From: Pseudomonadota bacterium
GTDB taxonomy: Bacteria > Pseudomonadota > Gammaproteobacteria > Steroidobacterales > Steroidobacteraceae
Assembly: GCA_021843755.1 (NCBI GenBank)
Contig: JAKBWB010000031.1
Coordinates: forward strand, 1-64,000
Length of the DNA stretch: 64,000 nucleotides
Direction of reading: 5' to 3'
Below the pieces are notes generated by a model that saw only the letters and a program-made list of their open reading frames with translations, ran no database searches and was not told where the DNA came from. Of the stretch, positions 1-10,175 are shown piece after piece. The position numbers were made by a program, and so were the translations under genes. Position 1 is the first letter of the stretch. Each line of letters begins with the position of its first letter.

Positions 1-339
1 ATCCAGCGGCACCTGCTCGAGGAAGACTACCTCAACGGCGCATTCGCCGCGCAGCTGAGCGAGCTTGCGGCGTTGCGTGCCGCGCACGGGGCGAGCGCGC
101 CGGCCGCCCGCAGCGCGATCGAGGCGAAGTTGCAGGGGATCTGCGCCGCGGCCCTCGGCGGCAAGCGCCTCGATGTCAACGACAACTTGTTCGAGCTCGG
201 CGCAAACTCGCTGAAGCTGATCGAGATCCACGAGCGGATCGACCAGGAATACCCCGGCAAGATCGACCTGACCGAGCTGTTCGATTATCCGACCATCGCC
301 GAGCTGGCCCATCATCTCGAGGCCGAACTCGCCGCTTGA
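1..339 (+). CDS. C-terminal carrier (ACP/PCP-type) domain of a truncated NRPS/PKS-like protein
   Basis: The reading frame is open from the first base and ends at 339, so only the last 112 residues are seen. Residues about 38-110 look like a phosphopantetheine-binding carrier domain. The serine that would carry the cofactor is Ser70, in the motif LGANSLKL, followed by the typical end pattern LTELFDYPTIAELA. Carrier domains of this kind hold acyl or aminoacyl intermediates on nonribosomal peptide or polyketide assembly lines. The domain ends the protein and no thioesterase follows. The rest of the gene lies to the left of the window, so the product class cannot be decided. Confidence 0.8.
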   Translation: MQRHLLEEDYLNGAFAAQLSELAALRAAHGASAPAARSAIEAKLQGICAAALGGKRLDVNDNLFELGANSLKLIEIHERIDQEYPGKIDLTELFDYPTIAELAHHLEAELAA

Positions 340-463
340 GCGTCCCGCTCAGCGCGCCATCGGCATTTGACGCTCAGTGAAGCGGGGCGATCTCGTGACG
401 GCCGCGAATCTATTGATTTTCAAAGCGTATTTGACAGCCGAAGCGGTCTGGATGGGGATACGG

Positions 464-536
464 TGGGCCTGGTAGGATTCGAACCTACGACCAAGGGATT
501 ATGAGTCCCCTGCACTAACCGCTGTGCTACAGGCCC
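464..536 (-). tRNA. tRNA with CAT anticodon, probably tRNA-Ile2 (lysidine-modified); CCA not encoded
   Basis: The minus strand folds as a full cloverleaf: 7-bp acceptor GGGCCTG/CAGGCCC, D stem GCAC/GTGC, anticodon stem GGGGA/TCCCT around loop CTCATAA, and T stem GTAGG/CCTAC around TTCGAAT. The anticodon is CAT. The acceptor and the anticodon-arm context look more like the isoleucine tRNA read by TilS than elongator methionine tRNA, but this is judged by eye. After the discriminator A the genome reads CCG rather than CCA, so the 3' end must be finished by the CCA-adding enzyme, whose gene is at 11347-12576. The 3' end of the tRNA points towards the carrier-protein gene. Confidence 0.92.
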
Positions 537-947
537 GTCCGGGAGGGTGCGCATTCTAGCAGCGGCATCCGCCGAGGGCGCGGCGCGCCTCGAGGGGCGC
601 GGGCATCCTGTGGGCGGCACTCGTGCCGTTGAACCAATGCGTGGACCGGTGGATCCAGTCGTTTGGCGTCCAGCTGTCCGGTAGCCCCGGATCAGGCCCT
701 GTTTTTCCAGGGTACCGGCGCGCTGCGAGTCAAGGCGTGCGGGACAGTCCCACGTTCCCCCGAGGGCGGCGAACGACAGCCGCGCGTCCTCTTGCTGGCA
801 TCGCACGATCTGACAGTCGGTCCCGCCCACGGGATTTCGCCCTCGAGCGCCCAACTGTGTCCAGGCATGGGAGTCCACGCCGTCCAGTCCAGTTGCCGGC
901 CGGTGAACTCGGCTACAATCCACCGGGATTTTCCATCGGAGCAGTCG
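537..947. other. Gene-poor gap, nothing identified except a possible promoter
   Basis: No open frame here shows a recognisable protein or a good ribosome site. A possible promoter for the next gene is TTGCCG at 893-898 and TACAAT at 914-919, but the 15-nt spacer is shorter than usual. I see no repeats or RNA fold that I can support. Confidence 0.4.
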
Positions 948-1223
948 ATGAGCCAAGGGCGCACGAGCGAAGAGAGTCTACGCGAGCTGCTGGCGCGGGT
1001 TCACGAGCGGCTGAGCCAGGCGGGCTCGATCGACGCAGAGTCCCGTCGCCTGCTCGGCGCGCTGGTGCGGGACATCGGGCGGGCCTTGGGCCGTGGGACC
1101 GGTGATGCGGCCGGCCACGTACCCCATCTGGAGTCCCTTGCGGTGCGCTTCCAGACCGACCATCCGGGGCTTGCAGAATTGCTGCGCCAGCTGATCGACG
1201 CACTGGGCAAGCTCGGGATCTAG
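948..1223 (+). CDS. DUF4404 family small protein
   Basis: This 91-residue protein starts MSQGRTSEES and is a helical, leucine-rich polypeptide. It resembles the small DUF4404 family of gammaproteobacteria: an N-terminal LRELLARVHERL segment and a C-terminal segment in which a target-like FQTDHPGLAELLRQ stretch precedes the end. The frame is open further upstream, but the ATG at 948 gives the usual family length and N terminus. Function is unknown. It lies between the tRNA and the convergent rpoD gene, and the two genes end 22 bases apart. Confidence 0.7.
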   Translation: MSQGRTSEESLRELLARVHERLSQAGSIDAESRRLLGALVRDIGRALGRGTGDAAGHVPHLESLAVRFQTDHPGLAELLRQLIDALGKLGI

Positions 1224-1245
1224 CCCCGGGCGCGTCCGGGGCCGC

Positions 1246-3315
<2,070 letters not shown>

Positions 3316-3433
3316 TGAATCTCGGAGATGTTGGCGGGGCCTCGACCCGTTATGTGCAGGCGGATCAAGGCGGACTCAAGGGGCGCCAAAGTAAATTCAC
3401 CTAGTGTATGAGGCTCTATTTGCCATCACAAGT

Positions 3434-5191
3434 TCACCGTTCCGGCGGCCTTTCGCCCTGCAGGGGTCGTTCTGTCGTAAGTTCTTGAATTTCTTTCAAT
3501 TCTTCGTCGCTTAGTCGACTCGTCTTACTCTTCGTCTCGAGCACCTTCAGACGCTGTTCGCGCACACGCGCGGCCAGCTTCCGCAGCGCTGCCTGCAGCT
3601 CCACTGTCGCGGCTGCCGGGTCCTCGAGCATCGCCTCGCGCTCGAGCAGGCGCGTGAGATGCTCGCCGCCCGGTCGGTCCCGCCAGCGCTCGATCACCTG
3701 CGCCGAAATCTGTAACGGCTGCGAGCGCAAATCATCCAGTACGGCGCGCAGTAAATCAGCACCCGGCTCTTCGCAGCGCGTGAGTGCATCACGCTCCGCG
3801 TCCGTGACGGCGGCGGCCGTCGCCGGAAAGCGCACCAGCCGCGCCAGAGCTTGTCGAACCAGGCCGCCCCGGCCGGCGCTGCGCGCTGTGCGCGGCGGGG
3901 GGGACGGCACGGCCGTGGCCTCTGGCGCCGCAGCGCCGCTGTGCCAAAGCTCAGCGAGCCGCGGGGCCGGCAAACCCACTACTTCGGCTATTCGGGCGAT
4001 CAGCAGTTCCCGGTACACCCCGGGGGGGACCTGGGCGATCAGCGGCCGGGCCGCCTCAGCCAGCCGGGCACGTCCGTCAGCATGCGCCAAATCCGACTGG
4101 CTGGACAACTCTCGTACGAGGTACTCCGACAAGGGCAGGGCGGCCTCGAGGCGCCGCTCGAACGCTTCCCGGCCCTCTTCACCGACCAAAGTGTCCGGAT
4201 CGTGCCCGTCGGGTAGGAACAGAAAGCGGATCTCGCGCCCTTCGCGCGCCTCGGGCAGGGCATGTTGCAACGCGCGCCAAGCGGCCGCGCGGCCGGCTCG
4301 ATCGCCGTCGAAGGCGAAGACCACCGCGCGCACCAGCCGGAATATGCGCTTGAGGTGCTCAGTCGTCGTCGCGGTCCCCAGTGTTGCGACGGCGTATGTG
4401 ATTCCGGCCTGATGCAGCCGTACGACGTCCATGTACCCCTCGACCACGAGCAACCGCTCGAGGGTTCCGCCACTGCGGGATTCATACAGGCCGTACAATT
4501 CCCGACCTTTGTGAAATAGCGACGTCTCGGGGGAATTCAAGTACTTGGGCTCGCCACGGTCGATGACCCGCCCGCCGAAGGCGATGACTCGTCCGCGGCT
4601 GTCCCGAATCGGAAACATGATCCGGTCCCGAAAGCGGTCGTAGTGACGCTCGGCGGCTCCCGCGACCCGTTCGCGCTCGATGATCAGGCCCGCCTGAAGC
4701 AGCGCATGGCGTTCGGATTCGCCGGTTCCGAAGCGCGTCAGCAGAGTATCCCAGGCGTCCGGCGCATAGCCCAAACCGAAGCGCTGTACAACTTCGGTGC
4801 TCAGTCCACGCTCGGTCAGGTAGCGGCGCGCCCGCGGATCATGCGCCAGCCGCTGCGCGTAGAGGCCGGCGACCCGGCCCATCAGATCGTATAGCGCGGT
4901 GTCCCGGGGATCCGTCCCACCGCCGCCCTCGTGCGGCACGGTCAGACCGAGCCGGGCGGCCAGATCCTCCACCGCTTCCGGGAATGTCATGTGGTCGTAG
5001 TCCATCAGGAATCGCAGCGCGGTTCCGTGCGCGCCGCAGCCGAAGCAGTAATAAAACTGCTTCTCGGGACTGACCCAGAATGATGCGGTTTTCTCGGTAT
5101 GGAACGGACAGCAGGCCTTGTATTCGCGGCCTGCCTTGGTCAGCGGCACGCGCGAGCCGACCACCTCCACGATATCCGTGCGGGCGATCAA
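3434..5191 (-). CDS. dnaG: DNA primase DnaG
   Basis: DnaG makes RNA primers at the replication fork. The CHC2 zinc finger is visible (CCPFH ... CFGCG), followed by the Toprim core with EGYMD and DGDRAGR, and a C-terminal helical region expected to bind the DnaB helicase. The end given, 5191, is the first canonical start codon (TTG). However, codons upstream up to 5226 still encode the conserved family N terminus (IIPQRFIDEL), and no ATG, GTG or TTG lies in that frame there. The true start may be an ATC near 5215-5220. The gene follows yqeY closely and precedes rpoD with a 118-base gap. Confidence 0.95.
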   Translation of the reverse strand: MIARTDIVEVVGSRVPLTKAGREYKACCPFHTEKTASFWVSPEKQFYYCFGCGAHGTALRFLMDYDHMTFPEAVEDLAARLGLTVPHEGGGGTDPRDTALYDLMGRVAGLYAQRLAHDPRARRYLTERGLSTEVVQRFGLGYAPDAWDTLLTRFGTGESERHALLQAGLIIERERVAGAAERHYDRFRDRIMFPIRDSRGRVIAFGGRVIDRGEPKYLNSPETSLFHKGRELYGLYESRSGGTLERLLVVEGYMDVVRLHQAGITYAVATLGTATTTEHLKRIFRLVRAVVFAFDGDRAGRAAAWRALQHALPEAREGREIRFLFLPDGHDPDTLVGEEGREAFERRLEAALPLSEYLVRELSSQSDLAHADGRARLAEAARPLIAQVPPGVYRELLIARIAEVVGLPAPRLAELWHSGAAAPEATAVPSPPPRTARSAGRGGLVRQALARLVRFPATAAAVTDAERDALTRCEEPGADLLRAVLDDLRSQPLQISAQVIERWRDRPGGEHLTRLLEREAMLEDPAAATVELQAALRKLAARVREQRLKVLETKSKTSRLSDEELKEIQELTTERPLQGERPPER

Positions 5192-5226
5192 CTCGTCGAT
5201 GAAGCGCTGGGGGATGATGGCCTTGA

Positions 5227-5682
5227 CTAGCTCTGCTGGCGGCCCAGCCGTTCGCGCACCCGTGCGCCAACCACGCTCATGTCGACGCGGCCCTGAGCCT
5301 GCGCTTTGACCGCAGTCATGACCTTGCCCATGTCCCTGACCGAGGTCGCGCCGCTGGCCGCGATGACCTGGGCAATGAGGGCATCGATTTCGGTATCGCT
5401 CATCTGCGTCGGCAGATACTGCTCGAGCACGGCAATCTCGGCGCGCTCCTTGGCGACCAGGTCGGCGCGAGCGCCGGCCTCGAATTGAGTGATCGCTTCC
5501 TTGCGCTGCTTGATCATTTTCTCGAGCAGACCGAGCACTTGCCCATCATCGAGCGTTATGCGCTCGTCGACCTCGCGCTGCTTGATCGCAGCCAGGGCCA
5601 GGCGGATCGTGGCGAGCCGCTCTTTCTCGCCTGAGCGCATCGCGCTCTTCATATCATCGATGATACGTTCCTTGAGCGTCAT
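5227..5682 (-). CDS. yqeY: GatB/YqeY domain protein
   Basis: This 151-residue protein belongs to the YqeY family, related to the tRNA-binding tail domain of the amidotransferase subunit GatB. It begins MTLKERIIDDMKSAMRSGEKE and carries the typical LRLALAAIKQREVDER stretch and the C-terminal VMTAVKAQAQGRVDMS segment. Its role is unproven. It lies between rpsU and dnaG on the same strand, the place it has in Pseudomonas. Its stop codon lies within the region that encodes the N terminus of DnaG in another frame, so translation of the two may be coupled. Confidence 0.93.
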   Translation of the reverse strand: MTLKERIIDDMKSAMRSGEKERLATIRLALAAIKQREVDERITLDDGQVLGLLEKMIKQRKEAITQFEAGARADLVAKERAEIAVLEQYLPTQMSDTEIDALIAQVIAASGATSVRDMGKVMTAVKAQAQGRVDMSVVGARVRERLGRQQS

Positions 5683-5700
5683 GCGGAGCCGTTCCTCACC

Positions 5701-5910
5701 TCAGCGCGCGGGCCGCATGCCCTCGCGCGAGACGCGCTTCATGTGCCGCTTGATCGCCGCGGCCTTCTTGCGTTTCCGCTCCTGGGTCGGCTTCTCGTAG
5801 AATTCGCGCCGGCGCAGCTCCGTGAGGATGCCGGCCTTTTCACAGGCGCGCTTGAAACGCCGCAAGGCGGCATCGAAATACTCGTTTTCACGGATACGGA
5901 CGCTCGGCAT
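5701..5910 (-). CDS. rpsU: 30S ribosomal protein S21
   Basis: This 69-residue basic protein is ribosomal protein S21, which contacts the anti-Shine-Dalgarno region of 16S rRNA in the small subunit. The sequence [20 protein letters not shown] and the following RACEKAGIL and [14 protein letters not shown] segments are typical. The frame stays open far upstream as an antisense reading of tsaD, but the ATG at 5910 gives the normal protein. It is the first gene of the leftward rpsU-yqeY-dnaG-rpoD string and is divergent from tsaD. The 138 bases between them should hold both promoters. Confidence 0.97.
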   Translation of the reverse strand: MPSVRIRENEYFDAALRRFKRACEKAGILTELRRREFYEKPTQERKRKKAAAIKRHMKRVSREGMRPAR

Positions 5911-6048
5911 CGAAACCTCTGAACGTTCTTGGAACCGAACCCCGAGACGCCCACGCGCCTGGACTGGAGAGGGGCGCGCCGCGGCGGGATTCGGGGGGCC
6001 GGCAAATGGGCGCGCAATTCTAGTTGAGGCTTGAGGCAAAGGCAAAAA

Positions 6049-7104
6049 ATGCGTGTGCTGGCGATCGAGTCCTCGTGCGACGAAAGCGCTGCGGCGATCC
6101 TGGACGAAACCGGCGGTCTGCTCGCGCACGAGCTGTACAGCCAGGTCGAGGTCCATCGAGCCTATGGCGGTGTGGTGCCGGAGCTGGCCTCCCGGGATCA
6201 TGTGCGCAAGCTCCTGCCCCTGGTCCGCCGGGCCCTCGAGAAGGCCGGAAGCGGCACTGACAGTCTCTGCGGCGTGGCGTATACCGCCGGTCCCGGCCTG
6301 ATCGGCGCGCTGCTGACCGGTGCGGCTCTCGGGCGGAGCTTGGCCTATGCCTGGGGCATTCCGGCCGTGGCGGTGCATCACCTCGAGGGGCATCTGCTCG
6401 CGCCACTGCTCGAGCCGCAGCCGCCGCCCTTTCCGCATGTTGCCCTGCTGGTCTCGGGTGGCCATACCCAGCTGATCGAAGTTCGCGGCGTTGGCCGGTA
6501 TCGCATTCTCGGGGATACCCGCGATGATGCGGCCGGAGAGGCTTTCGACAAGACCGCCAAGCTTCTCGGGCTGCCCTACCCGGGAGGCCCCGAGCTCGCA
6601 CGCCTGGCCGGCGCGGGCGTGCCCGGCGTATTCCAGTTCCCGCGCCCGATGTTGGACCGCCCCGGCCTCGAGTTCAGCTTCTCGGGTCTCAAGACCGCGG
6701 TGCAGCATGCGGTGCGCGGCCGAGTGCTCGATAGCCGCCTCGGGGCCGACGTGGCTCGGGGCGTTCAGGATGCAATCATCGAGACGCTCACCGTCAAGGC
6801 CGAGCGGGCGCTCGAGCAGACCGGTCTCGACACACTGGTGGTCTCGGGCGGCGTGAGCGCCAATCTCGGCCTGCGCGCGGCGCTGGCCGCGGCGACGGCC
6901 CGTCGTGGTGCGCGCGTGTACTATCCTCGCATCGAGTTTTGCACCGACAATGCCGCCATGATCGCGATGGCCGGCCTGCTGCGGCTGCGCGCCGGGGCGC
7001 ATCAAGGACTGGCGATCGAGGCGCGCGCGCACTGGCCGATCGAGTCGTTGGCGCCGGTTGCTGCGGGAGCCTCGAGCCGGGAAGCTCCCCTCGGATCGCC
7101 GTGA
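6049..7104 (+). CDS. tsaD: tRNA N6-threonylcarbamoyladenosine synthase subunit TsaD
   Basis: TsaD transfers the threonylcarbamoyl group onto A37 of tRNAs that read ANN codons. The 351-residue protein has the ASKHA ATPase start [17 protein letters not shown], the metal-binding [10 protein letters not shown] motif with its two histidines, and the SGGHTQL and [12 protein letters not shown] motifs. The ATG at 6049 is preferred over an upstream TTG at 6031 because the family begins at MRVLAIE. Its substrates include isoleucine tRNAs, such as the gene at 464-536 if that assignment holds. Confidence 0.97.
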   Translation: MRVLAIESSCDESAAAILDETGGLLAHELYSQVEVHRAYGGVVPELASRDHVRKLLPLVRRALEKAGSGTDSLCGVAYTAGPGLIGALLTGAALGRSLAYAWGIPAVAVHHLEGHLLAPLLEPQPPPFPHVALLVSGGHTQLIEVRGVGRYRILGDTRDDAAGEAFDKTAKLLGLPYPGGPELARLAGAGVPGVFQFPRPMLDRPGLEFSFSGLKTAVQHAVRGRVLDSRLGADVARGVQDAIIETLTVKAERALEQTGLDTLVVSGGVSANLGLRAALAAATARRGARVYYPRIEFCTDNAAMIAMAGLLRLRAGAHQGLAIEARAHWPIESLAPVAAGASSREAPLGSP

Positions 7105-7281
7105 GATCCCATGCGTTGCGCGGCGCCTGGCTCGCGGGTGCCGGGGCAACCGGCCAGGTGAGCCGTTCGCCGCCCGCGGCGAACCCCTGTAGGCTGCGAG
7201 GCCGAGACATCGGGACGCTCGAGCGGCGGCTCCCCCGGATTGCGGACCGCGGAACTACGATCGCAAACAGAAGGTTGCAGA

Positions 7282-7689
7282 GTGAGTATGGCCAGCACAC
7301 CCCCTGCGGGGGACCGGATCTTTCTGCGGGGTCTGACCGCCGAGTGTGTCATCGGTTTCATCGATTGGGAGCGGCGCGTCAAGCAGACCGTGGTGGTCGA
7401 TCTCGAGATGCCTGTCGATTGCGCACGGGCGTCGGCCTCGGACGAGGTGGCCGACACGGTCGATTACAAGCGGGTCGCCAAGCGGGTGCTGGCGTACATC
7501 GAGGCGTCCGATTTCAAACTCGTCGAGACGCTGGCGCATCGGCTGGCGGTCGTGCTGCTCGAGGAGTTTGCCCTGGACTGGGTGCGGCTGTCGGTCAACA
7601 AACCGGGCGCGATCCGCAACTCGCGCGACGTCGGCGTGTCGATCGAGCGCCGCCGCGCGGATCCGCCCGCCGGCGCTGCGGCGCGCTGA
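7282..7689 (+). CDS. folB: Dihydroneopterin aldolase FolB
   Basis: FolB converts 7,8-dihydroneopterin to 6-hydroxymethyl-dihydropterin in folate synthesis. Family features are the start DRIFLRGLTAECVIGFIDWERR, the VDYKRVAK segment, the FKLVETLAHRLA helix with the conserved glutamate, and VRLSVNKPGAIRNSRDVGV. The start is GTG at 7282, with an AAGG seven bases before it; an ATG at 7288 is also possible. folK begins 10 bases after the stop codon, so the two consecutive folate enzymes are very likely co-transcribed. A plsY gene, found between tsaD and folB in Pseudomonas, is absent. Confidence 0.93.
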   Translation: MSMASTPPAGDRIFLRGLTAECVIGFIDWERRVKQTVVVDLEMPVDCARASASDEVADTVDYKRVAKRVLAYIEASDFKLVETLAHRLAVVLLEEFALDWVRLSVNKPGAIRNSRDVGVSIERRRADPPAGAAAR

Positions 7690-7699
7690 GCGGGGCGCG

Positions 7700-8203
7700 A
7701 TGCCCGAGGTTTACGTCGCTGCAGGCAGCAACGTCGAGCCCGAGAAGCACCTCGGGCTCGCCAGCGCCGAACTCGGCAAGCACTTCCCGGGCGTCAGGTT
7801 CTCGCCCTGGTACCGCAATCGCGCCATGGGTTTCGAGGGGGCGGACTTCATCAACTTCGTGGCCGGTTTCCTCACGGATCTTCCGGTCGAGGACGTGGTC
7901 GCGCGGCTGCATGTCATCGAGGAGCTGTGCGGCCGCGCTCGCGAGGCGCCGCGCTGGGCGCCGCGCACGATGGATCTGGACATCCTCTTGTATGGCGATC
8001 GGGTGGTCGATACCGTGGCGTTGCGCCTGCCCCGTCCCGACCTGCTGAAGCGTGCCTACATGCTCGGACCGCTCGCGGACCTCGCGCCGGCTCTGGTCCA
8101 TCCGACCGTGCATTCGACCATCGGGGAGTTGTGGCGCCGATTCGACCGCGCGGCGCACCCGCTCGTGCCCGTTCCAGCGAGCAATGCGGGCGGCGGGGCT
8201 TGA
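7700..8203 (+). CDS. folK: Hydroxymethyldihydropterin pyrophosphokinase FolK
   Basis: FolK moves pyrophosphate from ATP to the pterin made by FolB. This 167-residue protein shows the family start EVYVAAGSNVEPEKHL, the aromatic FSPWYRNRAMGF segment and the signature RWAPRTMDLDILLYGD, with the acidic pair that binds magnesium. The start ATG at 7700 follows folB by 10 bases. The frame is open upstream inside folB but that part has no family match. It is convergent with the pteridine reductase gene, whose stop lies 5 bases away. Confidence 0.96.
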   Translation: MPEVYVAAGSNVEPEKHLGLASAELGKHFPGVRFSPWYRNRAMGFEGADFINFVAGFLTDLPVEDVVARLHVIEELCGRAREAPRWAPRTMDLDILLYGDRVVDTVALRLPRPDLLKRAYMLGPLADLAPALVHPTVHSTIGELWRRFDRAAHPLVPVPASNAGGGA

Positions 8204-8208
8204 GCGGG

Positions 8209-8982
8209 CTACCACCCGATGCTTCGGCCGCCGTCGACCGCGAGGATCTGCCCCGTGACGAATGGGGCATCGCAAGCGAAGAACAGCGCCGCGCGGGCGA
8301 TATCCTCGGGCGAGCCGCCACGCTTGAGCGCCGTGCGCTCGATGATGCGCCGGCGCAGCGCCTCGTCCACGCCCGACTCCGGCCACATGACCGGGCCGGG
8401 GGCGATGGCGTTGACGCGCACTTGCGGGCCCAGCTCGCGCGCCAGCGACTTGGTGAGCATGATCAGTCCCGCCTTGGCGACACTGTAGAGCGCATGATGG
8501 CGCAGCGGGCGCATGCCATGAATGTCCACGAGGTTCAGGATCAGACCGGAATTGACCCGCAGCGCGCCGCTCAGTGCTTGCGCCAGGAACAGCGGCGCCT
8601 TGAGATTGGTACCGATCAGATCGGTCCACGCATGCTCGTCGATCCTGCCGATCGGCGTTGGATAGAAGGTCGAGGCGTTATTGACCAGGATGTCGAGCCG
8701 CCCGAATGCCGCCTGCGCAGTTTCGGCCAGCCTCGGGATCGCCTCGGGGGCGAGCAGGTCGGCGCCCGCAAGGGCCACCGATCCGGCTCGTACGGTGTTC
8801 AATTGGTCGGCGAGTGCCTGAGCCGCGTCGGCGGAGCTGCGGTAGTGCAGAACGATCCGCGCGCCCGCGCCGTGCAACGCGTGCGCGATGACCGCGCCGA
8901 GGCGGCGCGCGCCGCCGGTGACCAAGGCGGTTTTGCCGGCAAGCGGAGCATCGGTGCGGGTATCGTCACGGCTGTGTGTCAT
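8209..8982 (-). CDS. Pteridine reductase (PTR1-like short-chain dehydrogenase)
   Basis: This 257-residue SDR protein has the cofactor motif TGGARRLG at residues 22-29, the arginine-containing form of TGxxxRxG typical of pteridine reductases, an NNAST motif at 101-105, and the triad Asp153, Tyr166 and Lys170 (VDIHGMRP and YSVAK). An Asp in place of the usual SDR serine is the PTR1 pattern. It would reduce dihydrobiopterin or dihydrofolate with NADPH. Its position directly against folB-folK supports a role in pterin metabolism. It is divergent from the methyltransferase gene; their start codons are about 20 bases apart. Confidence 0.88.
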   Translation of the reverse strand: MTHSRDDTRTDAPLAGKTALVTGGARRLGAVIAHALHGAGARIVLHYRSSADAAQALADQLNTVRAGSVALAGADLLAPEAIPRLAETAQAAFGRLDILVNNASTFYPTPIGRIDEHAWTDLIGTNLKAPLFLAQALSGALRVNSGLILNLVDIHGMRPLRHHALYSVAKAGLIMLTKSLARELGPQVRVNAIAPGPVMWPESGVDEALRRRIIERTALKRGGSPEDIARAALFFACDAPFVTGQILAVDGGRSIGW

Positions 8983-9002
8983 GGGCAGGCGGTGGTTCGG
9001 CG

Positions 9003-10175
9003 ATGAGTTCGAGCGACATTATGACGCCGCCGCTGACGGCTGACGAAGCGGCGCACGCCCATGCCGTGGCCGAGCGGATCGCCCTCGAGGCGCGCGCCGC
9101 CGGAGGCTGGTTGACCTTCGAGCGGTTCATGGACCTGGCGCTGTATGCGCCAGGTCTGGGCTACTACAGCGCCGGCAGCGTCAAGATCGGCGCCGGCGGG
9201 GATTTCGTGACGGCGCCGGAACTCTCGGATCTCTTCAGCCGCTGTGTCGCCGAGCAGTGTGCGCAGCTGCTCGAGCACGGTGGCGAGATCCTAGAGGTCG
9301 GCGCGGGCACCGGACGCATGGCCGCCGCAGTCCTGACCGAGCTTGCCGCCCGCAACTGCTTGCCTGACCGGTACGCGATTCTGGAGGTGAGCGCCGAGCT
9401 CGCGGACCGGCAGCGCCGGCGCGTCGCGGCGCTGCCGCCCGGGCTCGCCGAGCGGGTGGTTTGGCTCGAGCGGCTGCCCGAGCGGCCCATTGACGGCGTG
9501 ATCCTCGCCAACGAAGTCCTCGATGCCCTGCCGTGCCGTCGCTTCCGCATTCAGAACGGCGCGATCCTCGAGCTTGGTGTGGCCGTGGACGGGCAGATGC
9601 TGCGCGAGCGCGCGGCGCCGGCGGAGCCGTCGCTTGTGCAGGAATGGACGCGGCTCGCCGCACAATGGTCCGCGCCGCTGCCCGAGGGTTACGTGTCCGA
9701 GATCTGCCTGCGCGTAGGACCGTGGCTCGCGGGCATCGCGGACTGCCTGGAGCGCGGCGCGATGCTGCTGTTCGATTACGGGCTGCCGCGGGCGCACTAC
9801 TACCACCCCCAGCGCCTGGCCGGGACGCTGCGTTGTCACTACAAGCATCGCGTGCATGATGACCCGTACGTCAACCTCGGGGTGCAGGACATCACGGCCT
9901 GGGTGGACTTCACCCGCGTCGCCGAAGCGGCGCTCGAATGCGGCCTGGAGGTCGCGGGCTTCGCAACCCAGGCGGCCTTTCTGCTGGCTACGGGGATCGA
10001 GCGTCAGGTCGCTGAAGCGACTGATCCGGTGGAACATGCGCGCCGGGCGGGCGAGGCGCGCCGGCTGCTGCTTCCCGCGCAGATGGGGGAGGCGTTCAAG
10101 GTGATGGCGCTGACGCGGGGACTCGATGCGGCGCTGTGCGGTTTTGCGCTGCAGGATCTGCGCGACTCGCTGTAG
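9003..10175 (+). CDS. MidA/NDUFAF7-type SAM-dependent methyltransferase
   Basis: This 390-residue protein fits the SAM-dependent methyltransferase family related to mitochondrial MidA (NDUFAF7), which methylates an arginine of a complex I subunit. Visible parts are an N-terminal GGWLTFERFMDLALYAPGLG segment, KIGAGGDFVTAPE, the SAM-binding LEVGAGTGRMAA, ILANEVLDALPCRRF and FDYGLPRAHYYHP. The ATG at 9003 gives the standard N terminus; an in-frame GTG at 8976 would overlap the start of the divergent gene. The bacterial substrate is not known. Its last 80 bases overlap the 3' end of the opposing aminopeptidase gene. Confidence 0.88.
   Translation: MSSSDIMTPPLTADEAAHAHAVAERIALEARAAGGWLTFERFMDLALYAPGLGYYSAGSVKIGAGGDFVTAPELSDLFSRCVAEQCAQLLEHGGEILEVGAGTGRMAAAVLTELAARNCLPDRYAILEVSAELADRQRRRVAALPPGLAERVVWLERLPERPIDGVILANEVLDALPCRRFRIQNGAILELGVAVDGQMLRERAAPAEPSLVQEWTRLAAQWSAPLPEGYVSEICLRVGPWLAGIADCLERGAMLLFDYGLPRAHYYHPQRLAGTLRCHYKHRVHDDPYVNLGVQDITAWVDFTRVAEAALECGLEVAGFATQAAFLLATGIERQVAEATDPVEHARRAGEARRLLLPAQMGEAFKVMALTRGLDAALCGFALQDLRDSL

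Noticed and set aside
464-536. Elongator tRNA-Met instead of tRNA-Ile2
   Set aside because: The CAT anticodon fits both. The acceptor GGGCCTG and arm context favour Ile2, but lysidine identity cannot be proven without comparison, so this is kept as probable only.
5911-7149. Upstream extension of the rpsU frame to 482 codons
   Set aside because: The extension is antisense to tsaD. S21 has a fixed length near 70 residues and a proper ATG at 5910.
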